Assembly (NCBI GenBank): GCA_019749875.1
Contig: JAIEPK010000373.1
Location: forward strand, 1 to 37,372
DNA from: Candidatus Binatia bacterium
Lineage (GTDB): Bacteria; Desulfobacterota; Binatia; UBA12015
DNA: 37,372 nucleotides
Direction of reading: 5' to 3'
Shown here: piece after piece, positions 18,191-26,699 of the stretch
How the letters are laid out: each line of letters starts with the position of its first letter
Position numbering within the stretch: the stretch's first letter is position 1
The notes under the pieces: generated by a model
What the model saw: only the letters and a program-made list of their open reading frames with translations
What the model was told of the DNA's origin: nothing
Database searches by the model: none
Made by a program: the position numbers and the translations under genes

Positions 18191-18904
18191 TCAGTAGGCC
18201 AGGGGCGACGCGGCGCTGGCCGAGGCCGGCCGCTGGTCTTCTTCGGAGTCGCGTAGGGCCTTCACCACCACTTCGGGATTGATCTGGCGCTGTTCGATCT
18301 TCGCGACGGCGTCGCGGACCAGGCGCTGCGTCGTCTCGTCGCTCGAGCTGTCGCCGATGCGCTTCAGGTCAGCGACGCTGCTCGGATCCCCGATCTCCCC
18401 GAGGGCGTAGATCGCAGTACCCTTCGTTGCGGCATCGGTGTCCCGCGACAAGAAGTCCGCGATCGGCTTGGCGCTGCGCGTGTCGCCGATCTTGCCGAGG
18501 GACACGAGGACACGCTGCTGGAGCCAGGGCTCACTCTCGCGCATGTACAGCACCTGGACGAGCACTGGGGTCGCATCCGCGGCACGCAGGGTTCCCAGCG
18601 CATCGATCGCCTTGATCTTGACGCGCGGATCGAGGTCGGCGGTGGCCTCGATCAGGTGCTCGACGGCCTTCTTGTCCTGCGACGCGGCGAGCGACTTGAC
18701 GGCTTCGAGACGTACGGCGGGGTCCTCGTCTCGGAGGTTCTTCGTCGACTCGTCGATGTCGCTCGCGCCTGGATTCGTCTGGCGCGTCGATCGCTGCGGG
18801 TTCGACCCGGGGAGACCGACCTGCGCGATGGCGGGCGCTGCGCCGAAGGAGAACACGGACAGTGCGAACGCGGCCCGTACGAGATTCCTCTGAAGCCTGA
18901 TCAC
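18191..18904 (-). CDS. Exported HEAT-repeat (PBS-lyase-like) protein
   Basis: A protein of about 237 residues with a signal peptide ([19 protein letters not shown], cleavage likely after AIA or AQ) and a mature part of consecutive HEAT-like helical pairs. Repeats include [33 protein letters not shown] and [20 protein letters not shown], each about 30-35 residues. HEAT repeats are protein-interaction scaffolds. The GTG at 18904 is chosen because it puts the signal peptide at the N-terminus; the frame is open upstream to 18979. No clear ribosome-binding site is present, so the start is uncertain. Its stop is 11 bases before the mutase start, and co-transcription with the mutase is likely. The functional link is not evident. 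Confidence 0.75.
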   Translation of the reverse strand: MIRLQRNLVRAAFALSVFSFGAAPAIAQVGLPGSNPQRSTRQTNPGASDIDESTKNLRDEDPAVRLEAVKSLAASQDKKAVEHLIEATADLDPRVKIKAIDALGTLRAADATPVLVQVLYMRESEPWLQQRVLVSLGKIGDTRSAKPIADFLSRDTDAATKGTAIYALGEIGDPSSVADLKRIGDSSSDETTQRLVRDAVAKIEQRQINPEVVVKALRDSEEDQRPASASAASPLAY

Positions 18905-18992
18905 GTTTCGAGTAACGACAGAAACCCCTACGGCGTGCAAGATCGCGTATCCTGCGGCGTGCGAACGCGCGTACTCCAACTGGTGGCCGCCG

Positions 18993-19025
18993 AAAAAAAA
19001 AGGGGCCCGGGTTTCCCCGGGCCCC
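18993..19025 (-). terminator. Strong intrinsic terminator of the exported-protein gene
   Basis: On the minus strand, GGGGCCCGGG (19025-19016), a GAAA tetraloop (19015-19012) and CCCGGGCCCC (19011-19002) form a perfect 10-bp stem followed by nine T (19001-18993). It lies about 22 bases after the stop of the gene at 19048-20067. A canonical rho-independent terminator this strong is notable in GC-rich DNA and suggests a well-expressed, isolated transcript. Confidence 0.95.
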
Positions 19026-19047
19026 TTCTCCTCTCTTCCTCCGCGAC

Positions 19048-20067
19048 TCAGTCGAGGAGGCTCACCGGCGCGTCGACGAACGCGCGGGAAGCCGACGGCT
19101 CGCCGAACTTCACCTTGGCGCTGGTGCTCGCACCGTACTGTCCGACCGCCTGACCCACGATGCTGTACAGGTAGTCGTTCGGGCCGAAACCCGAGATCGG
19201 GTGCAGACGGATGATACCCGACGTCGTCACGGAGACGTTCGCCGGAATGAGACCGGCCACGGTGTCCGTGCTCGAGACCTGCGTGAACTTCACACAGGGT
19301 GCCGTCTGATCAGGCAGCGAGGTCGGGATCTCGAGGTTGTCGTAGAAGGTCGTTGCGAAGCGGATCGGCGCCGCCTTCGGCTCCACCTGACCCTTGCTCT
19401 GCTCTGCGAGGTGCGAGAGCACGACGACGCTCGACTCGACGGAAGTCGGATCGAAGATCTCGATGTTGAACGAATCGACGATCTCGGACGGCGGCAGGAC
19501 GACCGCAGTGCCTGCGTCGTTCAGGCCGAGGCCGAACGCGTCGTTGCCGAATGCGTAGCCGACGCTGGTGTCGGCGAAGGTGAACGTTCCGACGATGGCG
19601 TCATCGGCCAGCACCGCGCCGACGTGCGAGAAGTCCGCACAGGCCTCGTTCGTCTCGTACGCGGTGACCGTCACCAGACCACGCTTGCCGGTCAGGTTGA
19701 TGAGCGGGCCGAGCTCCTCGTTCGCCGCACCCAGCGCACGCGCGTTCGTCGGATCGACGACCACCGTGTCGTTGAGCGTCAGGCAGATCGAGAAGTCCGC
19801 CAGCTCGTTGCACGACTCGGACCAGAAGGTCCAGTGCGTCGTGATCTGAGCACCGCCCGACGATGACGTCCCGTGGATGTTGCTCACGAGAAGGAAGGTG
19901 CCCTTACCCTCCGTCGCATCGAACGGCATGATGAGCTCTGCACCGGGCTGAGTGTGAGAGAAGCCATCGTCACCGATGATCGCCGAGCTCGTGCCCGCGC
20001 TTCCCATGACGATCGCGCTCACCATTCCCAGGGCGACCAGAAATCTCCTCTCGCGCTTCACCTTCAT
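19048..20067 (-). CDS. Secreted protein of unknown function, sigma-54 target candidate
   Basis: A 339-residue protein with an N-terminal signal peptide: MKVKRERR, then a hydrophobic core LVALGMVSAIVMGSAG, with cleavage likely near SSA. The mature part is acidic and rich in short beta-forming stretches, such as GKGTFLLVSNIHG and GTFTFADTSVGYAFG. It contains four cysteines (SESCNEL, FSICL, NEACADF, TAPCVKF) that could form two disulfides. There is no lipobox, transmembrane anchor or LPXTG-like sorting signal. AAAGGAG lies 3-9 bases before the ATG, a -24/-12 promoter lies at 20103-20118, and a strong terminator follows the stop. I recognise no named family and propose no activity. Confidence 0.8.
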   Translation of the reverse strand: MKVKRERRFLVALGMVSAIVMGSAGTSSAIIGDDGFSHTQPGAELIMPFDATEGKGTFLLVSNIHGTSSSGGAQITTHWTFWSESCNELADFSICLTLNDTVVVDPTNARALGAANEELGPLINLTGKRGLVTVTAYETNEACADFSHVGAVLADDAIVGTFTFADTSVGYAFGNDAFGLGLNDAGTAVVLPPSEIVDSFNIEIFDPTSVESSVVVLSHLAEQSKGQVEPKAAPIRFATTFYDNLEIPTSLPDQTAPCVKFTQVSSTDTVAGLIPANVSVTTSGIIRLHPISGFGPNDYLYSIVGQAVGQYGASTSAKVKFGEPSASRAFVDAPVSLLD

Positions 20068-20102
20068 CAGCTCCTTTCTCCCCCGCTCGCTGAACGCTCA
20101 CG

Positions 20103-20118
20103 AGCTGCAGGAACGCCA
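20103..20118 (-). promoter_or_regulatory. Predicted sigma-54 promoter of the exported-protein gene
   Basis: On the minus strand TGGCGTTCCTGCAGCT places GG at -25/-24 and GC at -13/-12 with the obligatory spacing. TGGC and the final W also match the consensus TGGCAC-N5-TTGCW. The predicted start is near 20092, giving a 25-base leader that contains the AAAGGAG ribosome-binding site. A sigma-54 activator gene lies directly upstream on the same strand. Confidence 0.4.
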
Positions 20119-20141
20119 AACCCGCGCCTGCCTCGGTCCAA

Positions 20142-20164
20142 GTAAATCCTGGTAACCAGTTTAC
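20142..20164. promoter_or_regulatory. Nested dyad upstream of the exported-protein promoter
   Basis: Outer arms GTAAA and TTTAC surround an inner CTGGT-A-ACCAG repeat; the two symmetry centres differ by about half a base. The site is centred near -61 relative to the predicted sigma-54 start. It may be an activator or repressor site. Confidence 0.35.
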
Positions 20165-20410
20165 GGCGTCGTTGCCGCCAGGCCTCCTCGTCCGCGCAGG
20201 GAACGTCTCCGGTTCGCGGCGAACGCCGCCCCCTCCCCGAGACGCGCCAGTCCTAGCAACTAAGGTAGGTCATTACAACAAGCGGATCCTCCGTCTCTCG
20301 GCACCCGACGCCCACGCGACAAGGACGCGAAGCCTCCTGCGGACGATCCCTGCGGGGAACGACGGTTCGAGTGGCCCGATCCTTACGCCACGTCGCAGGG
20401 GGAACGAGTC

Positions 20411-21706
<1,296 letters not shown>

Positions 21707-21775
21707 GCTCGTCCTCTCGGGTGCTGGTAATCGGCTGGGAGTCGCGTGGCCGCCCAGGGCGACGCCGGCCGATTT

Positions 21776-21791
21776 TGCAAAGACGGCGCCA
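21776..21791 (-). promoter_or_regulatory. Predicted sigma-54 promoter of the activator gene
   Basis: On the minus strand TGGCGCCGTCTTTGCA matches the consensus TGGCAC-N5-TTGCA, with GG at -25/-24 and GC at -13/-12 exactly spaced and TTGCA intact. The expected start is near 21765, giving a 59-base leader before the ATG at 21706. The activator would therefore be under sigma-54 control itself. Confidence 0.6.
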
Positions 21792-21832
21792 CCTGGCTCA
21801 CCGACCGACCGTCCGTGAAAAGCCCGATGATT

Positions 21833-21842
21833 CAAGCGCTTG
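21833..21842. repeat. 10-base palindrome CAAGCGCTTG
   Basis: A perfect self-complementary decamer about 70-80 bases upstream of the predicted start of the activator gene. It may be a protein-binding site. It could also be chance. Confidence 0.4.
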
Positions 21843-21884
21843 TGTCTGTGATGAGGCGTTCCGGACGCGTCGACTGGCGGTACA

Positions 21885-21917
21885 AAAATGACGCTACGCC
21901 AGGTGACCGTTCATTTT
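21885..21917. promoter_or_regulatory. Inverted repeat AAAATGA-N19-TCATTTT, candidate enhancer
   Basis: Seven-base arms at 21885-21891 and 21911-21917, located about 120-150 bases upstream of the predicted sigma-54 start. That is the usual distance for enhancer sites bound by sigma-54 activators. AT-rich arms stand out against the GC-rich background. Confidence 0.4.
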
Positions 21918-22199
21918 CGTAACGATCTGGGGACTGCGCGGAACGGGAAGCGCGCTGGGTCCGTTCCGGCGAGATCATCCGATCCCATCGTTTCGCTCCG
22001 GTTGACGCACTGCTCCCCCGGCCCAGGTCGAACCCACCCCCGCTTCAAGGCACACGGCGGACAATTTTGAACGCGACCCTCGCCGGGATTCAGTCGTCAG
22101 ACACGAGACTTAGACGCCCTACCGGGTCGCCCGCGTGGTGTCCTGCGCTGGCCGCGACCTGCTTGCCGACCCCGGACGGGGGTGTTACCGACTCGACAA

Positions 22200-22784
22200 A
22201 TGGCGCGGGTCGTCAAGCGATATGCCAACCGGAAGTTGTACGACACGACGACGAGTCGCTACGTCGCACTCGACGACATCGCGACGTTGATCCGGAGCGG
22301 CGAAGAGGTCGAGGTCACGGACAACGAGACCGGAGCCGACCTGACCGCCGTCACCCTGGCGCAGATCATCCTCGAGGAGGAGCGGCGCCACAAAGATCTG
22401 CGCTCTCTCGCGGTGCTCCGGGAATTGGTTCGTTACGGGGGCGATGCGATCTCGAACGTGACCAGTCGTGGCATCGAGGCGCTCGGCGACATGCGTGGCC
22501 GTGTCTCGGAGATCGTGAACGAGGGCGGGCGCCCGGCGATCCTCGACGAGGTCCTCAGCACGTCGCGCCGGCAGATCGAGGATCTGCAGCGTCGCGTCGA
22601 TCAGGGGATTCGGCAGTCCGTCGAGCGGCTTCGCAGCTATCCCGGAATCGGAGCGGAAGTGGAACGTCTCGAGAGTCGCGTGCGCGACATCGAAACGCGC
22701 ATCCGCCGCCTGCTTGCCGGTGAGAACGGCAAGGTCGAAGACGCGACCGACACGCCCACCAACGCAACCCCCTCCGACGATTGA
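22200..22784 (+). CDS. phaR: Polyhydroxyalkanoate synthesis regulator (PhaR-like)
   Basis: A 194-residue regulator with the PhaR N-terminal DNA-binding domain. Residues 3-60 carry the near-invariant RVVKRYANRKLYDTTTSRYV, DDIATLIRSGEEVEVTDNETG and LTAVTLAQIILEEE segments. The remaining 120 residues form a likely coiled coil (RQIEDLQRRVDQGIRQ, VERLESRVRDIETRIRRL). In other bacteria PhaR binds PHA granules and represses phasin genes. No PHA synthase or phasin is in the window, and the coiled-coil half also resembles phasin-like proteins, so the role in PHA is inferred. The ATG at 22200 is chosen over an in-frame TTG at 22182 because the conserved domain starts immediately after it. Confidence 0.82.
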   Translation: MARVVKRYANRKLYDTTTSRYVALDDIATLIRSGEEVEVTDNETGADLTAVTLAQIILEEERRHKDLRSLAVLRELVRYGGDAISNVTSRGIEALGDMRGRVSEIVNEGGRPAILDEVLSTSRRQIEDLQRRVDQGIRQSVERLRSYPGIGAEVERLESRVRDIETRIRRLLAGENGKVEDATDTPTNATPSDD

Positions 22785-22852
22785 CGCATCGCGTTCGTCG
22801 AGGGCGACAGCGAGGTGAGGCGGATCGCCGTCGAACTCGACGACGCTCCCGT

Positions 22853-23689
22853 CTACCGGTTGAGGAAGACCGGGCAGGGCGCGTTGCGCAGGACGTATTC
22901 CGTGGTGCTTCCCAGCACCAGCTCGATGATGCGGCCGTGTCCGTGTGAGCCCATGAAGACGAGGTCGTAGCTCTTGGCCCCGATCTCGTTCGGGATGCTC
23001 TCGTAGGCATGCCCGGTGATCGCGTAAAAGTTCGTCTCGATCGCGTACGACGACAAGTATCGTCGCGCCTGATCGAGAATCTTCTCACCCTGATCCATCT
23101 CGCGGCACACCGTCAGGACCGCGAGGGGTAGGGACAGTTGACTGCAAACCTCCGCGGCCACTTGCATGGCTGCCGCGGCGCGCTGGCTGCCATCATAAGC
23201 CAGCACCGGCGAGCGAATCTCACTGAACGCGAGCGGGGTTACGAGCACCGGCTTGGGACACTGGCGGGTCACGCTCTCCGCGGCACCGCCGAGGAGGCCG
23301 GTCGAGAATCGCTGATTGACGCCGCGGTGTCCGATCACCACCAGATCCGTCTCTCGCGCCCGCTCGCAGATCTCGCTGGGAACGATGCCGATCTGCAACG
23401 CGGTATCGCAGCGCACTCCTTCGCTGGCGCACGTCCCGCGAAACTCGTCCAGCAAAGCCGCACCGCGCTCCTGCAAGGCCTCGCGCATCTTCGAGGTGAA
23501 GTCCAAGTACGGCTCGAAGCCGAGCGAGCCGGAGATGTCGTGGAAGAACGAGCCCTCGATCGACACGATGTCGACGACGTGCAGCCCGGTGACCGTCGCG
23601 TCGAGACGACGCGCAAGCCAGGTCGCGTAGCGGAGCGCCGTTCTCGCGTGCTCCGAACCGTCGATTCCGACGAGAATGCTCTTGATCAT
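22853..23689 (-). CDS. Tandem universal stress protein
   Basis: A 278-residue cytoplasmic protein made of two UspA domains, each about 140 residues. The first starts MIKSILVGIDGSEHARTALRYA, the second around residue 155 (PVLAYDGSQRAAAAMQVA). The second domain keeps the ATP-binding pattern G-x2-G-x9-G-S in GSHGHGRIIELVLGSTTEYV. The first has GHRGVNQRFSTGLLGGAAES, with one extra residue in the spacer, so only one domain may bind ATP normally. The ATG at 23689 is preceded by AGGGTGG. The frame stays open well upstream without Usp sequence. It is convergent with the phaR-like gene. Confidence 0.9.
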   Translation of the reverse strand: MIKSILVGIDGSEHARTALRYATWLARRLDATVTGLHVVDIVSIEGSFFHDISGSLGFEPYLDFTSKMREALQERGAALLDEFRGTCASEGVRCDTALQIGIVPSEICERARETDLVVIGHRGVNQRFSTGLLGGAAESVTRQCPKPVLVTPLAFSEIRSPVLAYDGSQRAAAAMQVAAEVCSQLSLPLAVLTVCREMDQGEKILDQARRYLSSYAIETNFYAITGHAYESIPNEIGAKSYDLVFMGSHGHGRIIELVLGSTTEYVLRNAPCPVFLNR

Positions 23690-23760
23690 GCCACCCTGCC
23701 CTCGGTCGGCTTGCGCGGTTTCTTTACATCGTCGCGTCGCCCCGATACTAACGCGACGCG

Positions 23761-24177
23761 ATGAGCGCGGCCAGCAGGAAGCGGCGTGGTGAGGCAGGTG
23801 TGGGAATGTCGCGAACGAATCGGCGCGGAGGACGTGGGGCAGCGACGACGCCCAAGCGTCCGAGCGCTCGCGCGGCTCGTCTGACCGCACTGATCGCGGA
23901 GCTCGAGAATGCGGTCGAGGCACTCGGCATCCGCGTCCGGCGCGAGCGCTTGATCCGCGAAGTCGGCTACCATGCGCGCAGCGGGCTGTGTCGGGTGGGC
24001 GGCGAAGAGATTCTCTTCCTCGATCACGACCTCTTGCCGGACGACGAGATCGAGCTGCTTGCCGTGTTGCTGGCCGATCGCGATCTCTCCGCGGTCGAGA
24101 TGTCTCCGGAAGCCCTGCGATTGATCGCACGTGTGCCGCAGCCGGAGCATGTTGACAAAGCGGAGCCCCGCCCGTAA
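23761..24177 (+). CDS. Conserved hypothetical protein upstream of fur
   Basis: A protein of up to 138 residues. The first 35-40 residues are basic and low complexity. The conserved-looking part begins at about residue 40 (LTALIAELENAVEALGIRVRRERLIREVGYHARSG split over several strands) and includes LCRVGGEEILFLDHDLLPDDEIELLAVLLADRDL. There is no signal peptide or membrane segment. The ATG at 23806, preceded by GTGTGGGA, is a plausible alternative start giving 123 residues. The stop is 9 bases before fur, so the two are probably co-transcribed. I associate similar short proteins with deltaproteobacterial genomes from memory, but no function is known to me. Confidence 0.68.
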   Translation: MSAASRKRRGEAGVGMSRTNRRGGRGAATTPKRPSARAARLTALIAELENAVEALGIRVRRERLIREVGYHARSGLCRVGGEEILFLDHDLLPDDEIELLAVLLADRDLSAVEMSPEALRLIARVPQPEHVDKAEPRP

Positions 24178-24186
24178 CGCACGTCC

Positions 24187-24681
24187 ATGCTCTCGCGCGC
24201 GGAGCGTTTCGCCGCATTCCGCAAGGCGCTCAAGGACAAGAGCCTCAAGACGACGGCCCAGCGCGACGACATCGCGCATGTCTTCTTCGGCGGCCACCGT
24301 CACATGAGCATCGACGAGTTGTACCGCGAGGTACGCAAGATCAATCCCCGCGTCGGCTACGCGACCGTCTATCGAACGATCAAGCTCCTCAAGGAGTGTG
24401 GCCTCGCCGACGAACAGCACTTCGCCGATGGGCAGACGCGCTACGAGAATTCCGACGTCGGCGAGCAACACCATCACGATCATGTGATCTGTGATCGGTG
24501 CGGTCGAATCGTGGAGTTCTCGGACGACGATCTCGAGCGGCTCCAAGAGGACATCGCCACTCGCCTCGGCTTCGTCCTCGCCCGCCATCGCCTCGAGCTC
24601 TACGGAATCTGTCGGGACTGTCGCGAGGGGGTGCGCCCGACCGCGTCGACCGATCGCGTCGCGGTTCCATCGCGTCGCTGA
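24187..24681 (+). CDS. fur: Fur-family metal-dependent repressor
   Basis: A 164-residue Fur-family regulator that should use Fe2+ (or another divalent metal) as co-repressor. The winged helix occupies residues 15-85, with TTAQRDDIAHVFF and YATVYRTIKLLKECGLA as the typical recognition region. Metal ligands are visible: HHHDH at 95-99, C102 and C105 (ICDRCGR), and C142 and C145 (ICRDCRE), forming the structural zinc site and a regulatory site. Fur cannot be separated from Zur or PerR by these residues alone. However, a strong Fur box lies 93 bases after the stop, supporting an iron role. It follows the short hypothetical gene in an operon. Confidence 0.88.
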   Translation: MLSRAERFAAFRKALKDKSLKTTAQRDDIAHVFFGGHRHMSIDELYREVRKINPRVGYATVYRTIKLLKECGLADEQHFADGQTRYENSDVGEQHHHDHVICDRCGRIVEFSDDDLERLQEDIATRLGFVLARHRLELYGICRDCREGVRPTASTDRVAVPSRR

Positions 24682-24759
24682 GCGCTCCGATGACGACCGG
24701 TTGTCAGCTCCATCCAGGACACCGCCGCCGACCGACCTCGCAGATGCGGGCGCTCGCCC

Positions 24760-24793
24760 TTGACATCACGAGTTGAAAATGATGTTCAATTTC
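24760..24793 (+). promoter_or_regulatory. Promoter with Fur box in front of the Com-like gene
   Basis: A perfect -35 TTGACA lies at 24760-24765. GAAAATGATGTTCAATTTC at 24775-24793 matches the 19-base E. coli Fur consensus at 14 positions, and its inner 7-1-7 dyad is TGAAAAT-G-ATGTTCA. TTCAAT at 24785-24790 can serve as -10 (19-base spacer). Transcription would start within a few bases of the ATG at 24799, so the mRNA may be leaderless. Confidence 0.6.
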
Positions 24794-24798
24794 ATCCC

Positions 24799-24999
24799 AT
24801 GAAGAAGGCGGACGAAGTTTCCGGGCCGGCGTCCGCCGAGCACCGATGCGTATGCGGCAGTCTGCTCGCACGTTTGCGGCCCGAAGGCGTCGAGTTGAAG
24901 TGCCGGCGCTGCAAGCGCGTGGTCTTGGTGCCGTGGTCGAGTGGATCTCGCTGGCACGGCATGAACGTCACCTGGGATGGTCCCGATCCCGAGGGTTGA
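24799..24999 (+). CDS. Com-like small zinc-finger protein
   Basis: A 66-residue protein with one zinc finger: C17 and C19 in HRCVCGSLL, then C35 and C38 in LKCRRCKRVVLV. The fold and spacing resemble the bacteriophage Mu Com translational activator family, which is also found on chromosomes as tiny 'Com family' proteins. Mu Com exposes the ribosome-binding site of the mom mRNA. The target here is unknown. No phage genes surround it. The ATG at 24799 lacks a ribosome-binding site, consistent with a leaderless transcript driven from the Fur-boxed promoter. The frame is open 13 codons upstream, but that would place the start inside the promoter. Confidence 0.75.
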   Translation: MKKADEVSGPASAEHRCVCGSLLARLRPEGVELKCRRCKRVVLVPWSSGSRWHGMNVTWDGPDPEG

Positions 25000-25091
25000 G
25001 CCCGCTCGGTCCGACGACACAGTGGGCTTCGAACGCGACACCGCGATCGCGGGCGGCGCGGCCGGGTTGCCCGAGCCGCGTCCGTGCTCGT

Positions 25092-26684
25092 TCAAGAACG
25101 CGGCGTAGCCGGCTTCGCACCCCGACCGGGCGTGTCCTTGCCGCTCTTCGGTGCACGCGGGCCAGCATCGATTCGCGGAAAGAGGTTCACCGCCGCGCCG
25201 ATGCCATGCTGCGGTGCGAATGCCGAGCCCCAAGGGAGATCGAGATCCGCGAAGCGTGTCTCGTCCAGTGCGAGGGCGGAGCGTAGCCGAGTCGCCGTAT
25301 CCGGCAGAAACGGCGCCAGGAGCTGTGCACTGACGCGCAGCGACTCGAGGCAGTTGTGCAGGATCGCACCGACGCGAGGGAGCTGCGCCGGGTCCTTCGC
25401 CAGGGTGAACGGCGCGGTCGCCACGATGTACTTGTTGGCCGCGTCGAGCGCGCGCCAGATGGCCTCCAAGCCACGGTGGAAAGCGAGTGCCCGGACGTGC
25501 GTGTCGAGGTCCGCCCGCGCGCGTGCGAACGCGGCGGAGAGCGCCGTGTCCTCCGCCGCCTCCGGGGTGAGCGGCTGCACCGCACCGGCGAAGTACTTGT
25601 GCATCATGGCCAGCGTGCGGCTCGCGAGATTGCCGAGGCCGTTTGCCAGGTCGGCATTGATCCGGGTGATCAGCGCCTGCTCGGTGAAGTCGGCGTCGTT
25701 TCCGAACGCCATCTCCCGCAGCAGGAAGTAGCGGATCGCATCCATGCCGTACGTGTCCCGCAGCGCGAGCGGCTTGACGACGTTGCCGAGCGACTTCGAC
25801 ATCTTCTGGCCGCCGCTGGTCCAAAAGCCGTGCACGTTGAGATGCTGGTAGAGCGGATAGCCAGCCGCGAGGAGCATGGTCGGCCAGAACACGGCGTGCG
25901 TCTTCAGGATGTCCTTGCCGATGAAGTGGTTCGCGACCGGCCAGAGGTCTTCGCGACGACCGCGCGCTTCGAGGCCGCTCACGTAGTTCAGCAGTGCATC
26001 GAACCACACGTAGGTCACGTAGCCTGCATCGAACGGCATCTCGATGCCCCATTCGAGCCGCGACTTGGGTCGCGAGATGCACAGGTCGCCGATCGGCTCC
26101 CGAAGCATCGCGAGCGCCTCGGAGCGATAGCCCTCGGGGCGGATGAAGTCGGGATTCGACTCGATGTGGGAGCGGACCTGGGCCTGGTACTTCTCCATGC
26201 GGAAGAAGTAGTTGGGCTCGCTCACCTCGACCGGCTTCGTGAGGTGCTGCGGGCAGAGCCCGTCGACCAGCTCCTTCTCGGTATACAGACGCTCACACCC
26301 GACGCAGTACAGACCCGAGTACGCGCCGAAGTAGATGTCGCCGTTCGCATGGATCCGGGCGAGGACGTCCTGCACGAAGGCGACGTGATGCGGATCCGAC
26401 GTCCGCATGAAGTGGTCGTAGCCGATGCCGACCGAGTCCCAGACGGCACGAAAGGTCGCGCTCACGCCGTCGACGAACTGTCTCGGCGAGACGCCGGCGG
26501 CTGCAGCGGCTTCGGCGATCTTCTCACCGTGCTCGTCCGTCCCGGTCAGCAGAAAGGTGTCGTCTCCGCGCTGGCGGTGGAAGCGCGCGAAGCTGTCGCA
26601 GACGACGTTCGTGTACGTCGAGCCGAGATGCGGTTCGGCATTCACGTAGTAGAGCGGCGTGGTGATGTAGATCTTTCCGGCCAT
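25092..26684 (-). CDS. metG: Methionyl-tRNA synthetase
   Basis: A 530-residue class I synthetase that charges tRNA-Met for initiation and elongation. It has a HIGH variant, HLGS, at residues 19-22 and KMSKS at 294-298. Its single zinc knuckle C127-x2-C130...C144-x2-H147 in the connective peptide has the same residue numbers and CCCH set as I recall for the Thermus enzyme. The anticodon-binding helical domain fills roughly 350-500. The C-terminal EMAP-like tRNA-binding domain found in longer bacterial MetRS is absent; the chain ends in a short basic tail (SGKDTPGRGAKPATPRS). It is the last gene of the hemD-to-metG run, 15 bases after ricT. Confidence 0.96.
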   Translation of the reverse strand: MAGKIYITTPLYYVNAEPHLGSTYTNVVCDSFARFHRQRGDDTFLLTGTDEHGEKIAEAAAAAGVSPRQFVDGVSATFRAVWDSVGIGYDHFMRTSDPHHVAFVQDVLARIHANGDIYFGAYSGLYCVGCERLYTEKELVDGLCPQHLTKPVEVSEPNYFFRMEKYQAQVRSHIESNPDFIRPEGYRSEALAMLREPIGDLCISRPKSRLEWGIEMPFDAGYVTYVWFDALLNYVSGLEARGRREDLWPVANHFIGKDILKTHAVFWPTMLLAAGYPLYQHLNVHGFWTSGGQKMSKSLGNVVKPLALRDTYGMDAIRYFLLREMAFGNDADFTEQALITRINADLANGLGNLASRTLAMMHKYFAGAVQPLTPEAAEDTALSAAFARARADLDTHVRALAFHRGLEAIWRALDAANKYIVATAPFTLAKDPAQLPRVGAILHNCLESLRVSAQLLAPFLPDTATRLRSALALDETRFADLDLPWGSAFAPQHGIGAAVNLFPRIDAGPRAPKSGKDTPGRGAKPATPRS

Positions 26685-26699
26685 GAGGCTCCGTCGGTT

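Larger units (their letters stand above)
20068..20410. other. Non-coding region between exported-protein gene and sigma-54 activator
   Basis: These 343 bases contain no convincing gene. They hold the -24/-12 promoter at 20103-20118 and a dyad at 20142-20164. The remainder, from 20165 to 20410, is the 3' flank of the activator gene and shows no strong terminator hairpin with a T-run. Confidence 0.6.
21707..22199. other. Regulatory non-coding region between the activator and phaR-like gene
   Basis: About 490 bases between divergent genes with no convincing coding sequence. It holds a -24/-12 promoter facing the activator (21776-21791), the 10-base palindrome CAAGCGCTTG at 21833-21842, and an AAAATGA/TCATTTT inverted repeat at 21885-21917. 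From about 21920 to 22199 I see no further clear element. Short frames here have no ribosome-binding site and no recognisable protein. Confidence 0.6.

Noticed and set aside
20355-20385. GGTTCGAGT that resembles a tRNA T-loop
   Set aside because: The flanking bases do not pair as a T-arm, and no acceptor, D or anticodon arm can be built around it.
21888-22070. Short open frame of about 60 codons in the activator upstream region
   Set aside because: It has no ribosome-binding site and no recognisable sequence, and overlaps the inverted repeat that looks regulatory.
22145-22175. Possible sigma-54 promoter before the phaR-like gene (TGGCCGCGACCTGC)
   Set aside because: GG and GC are one base too close for the strict -24/-12 spacing.
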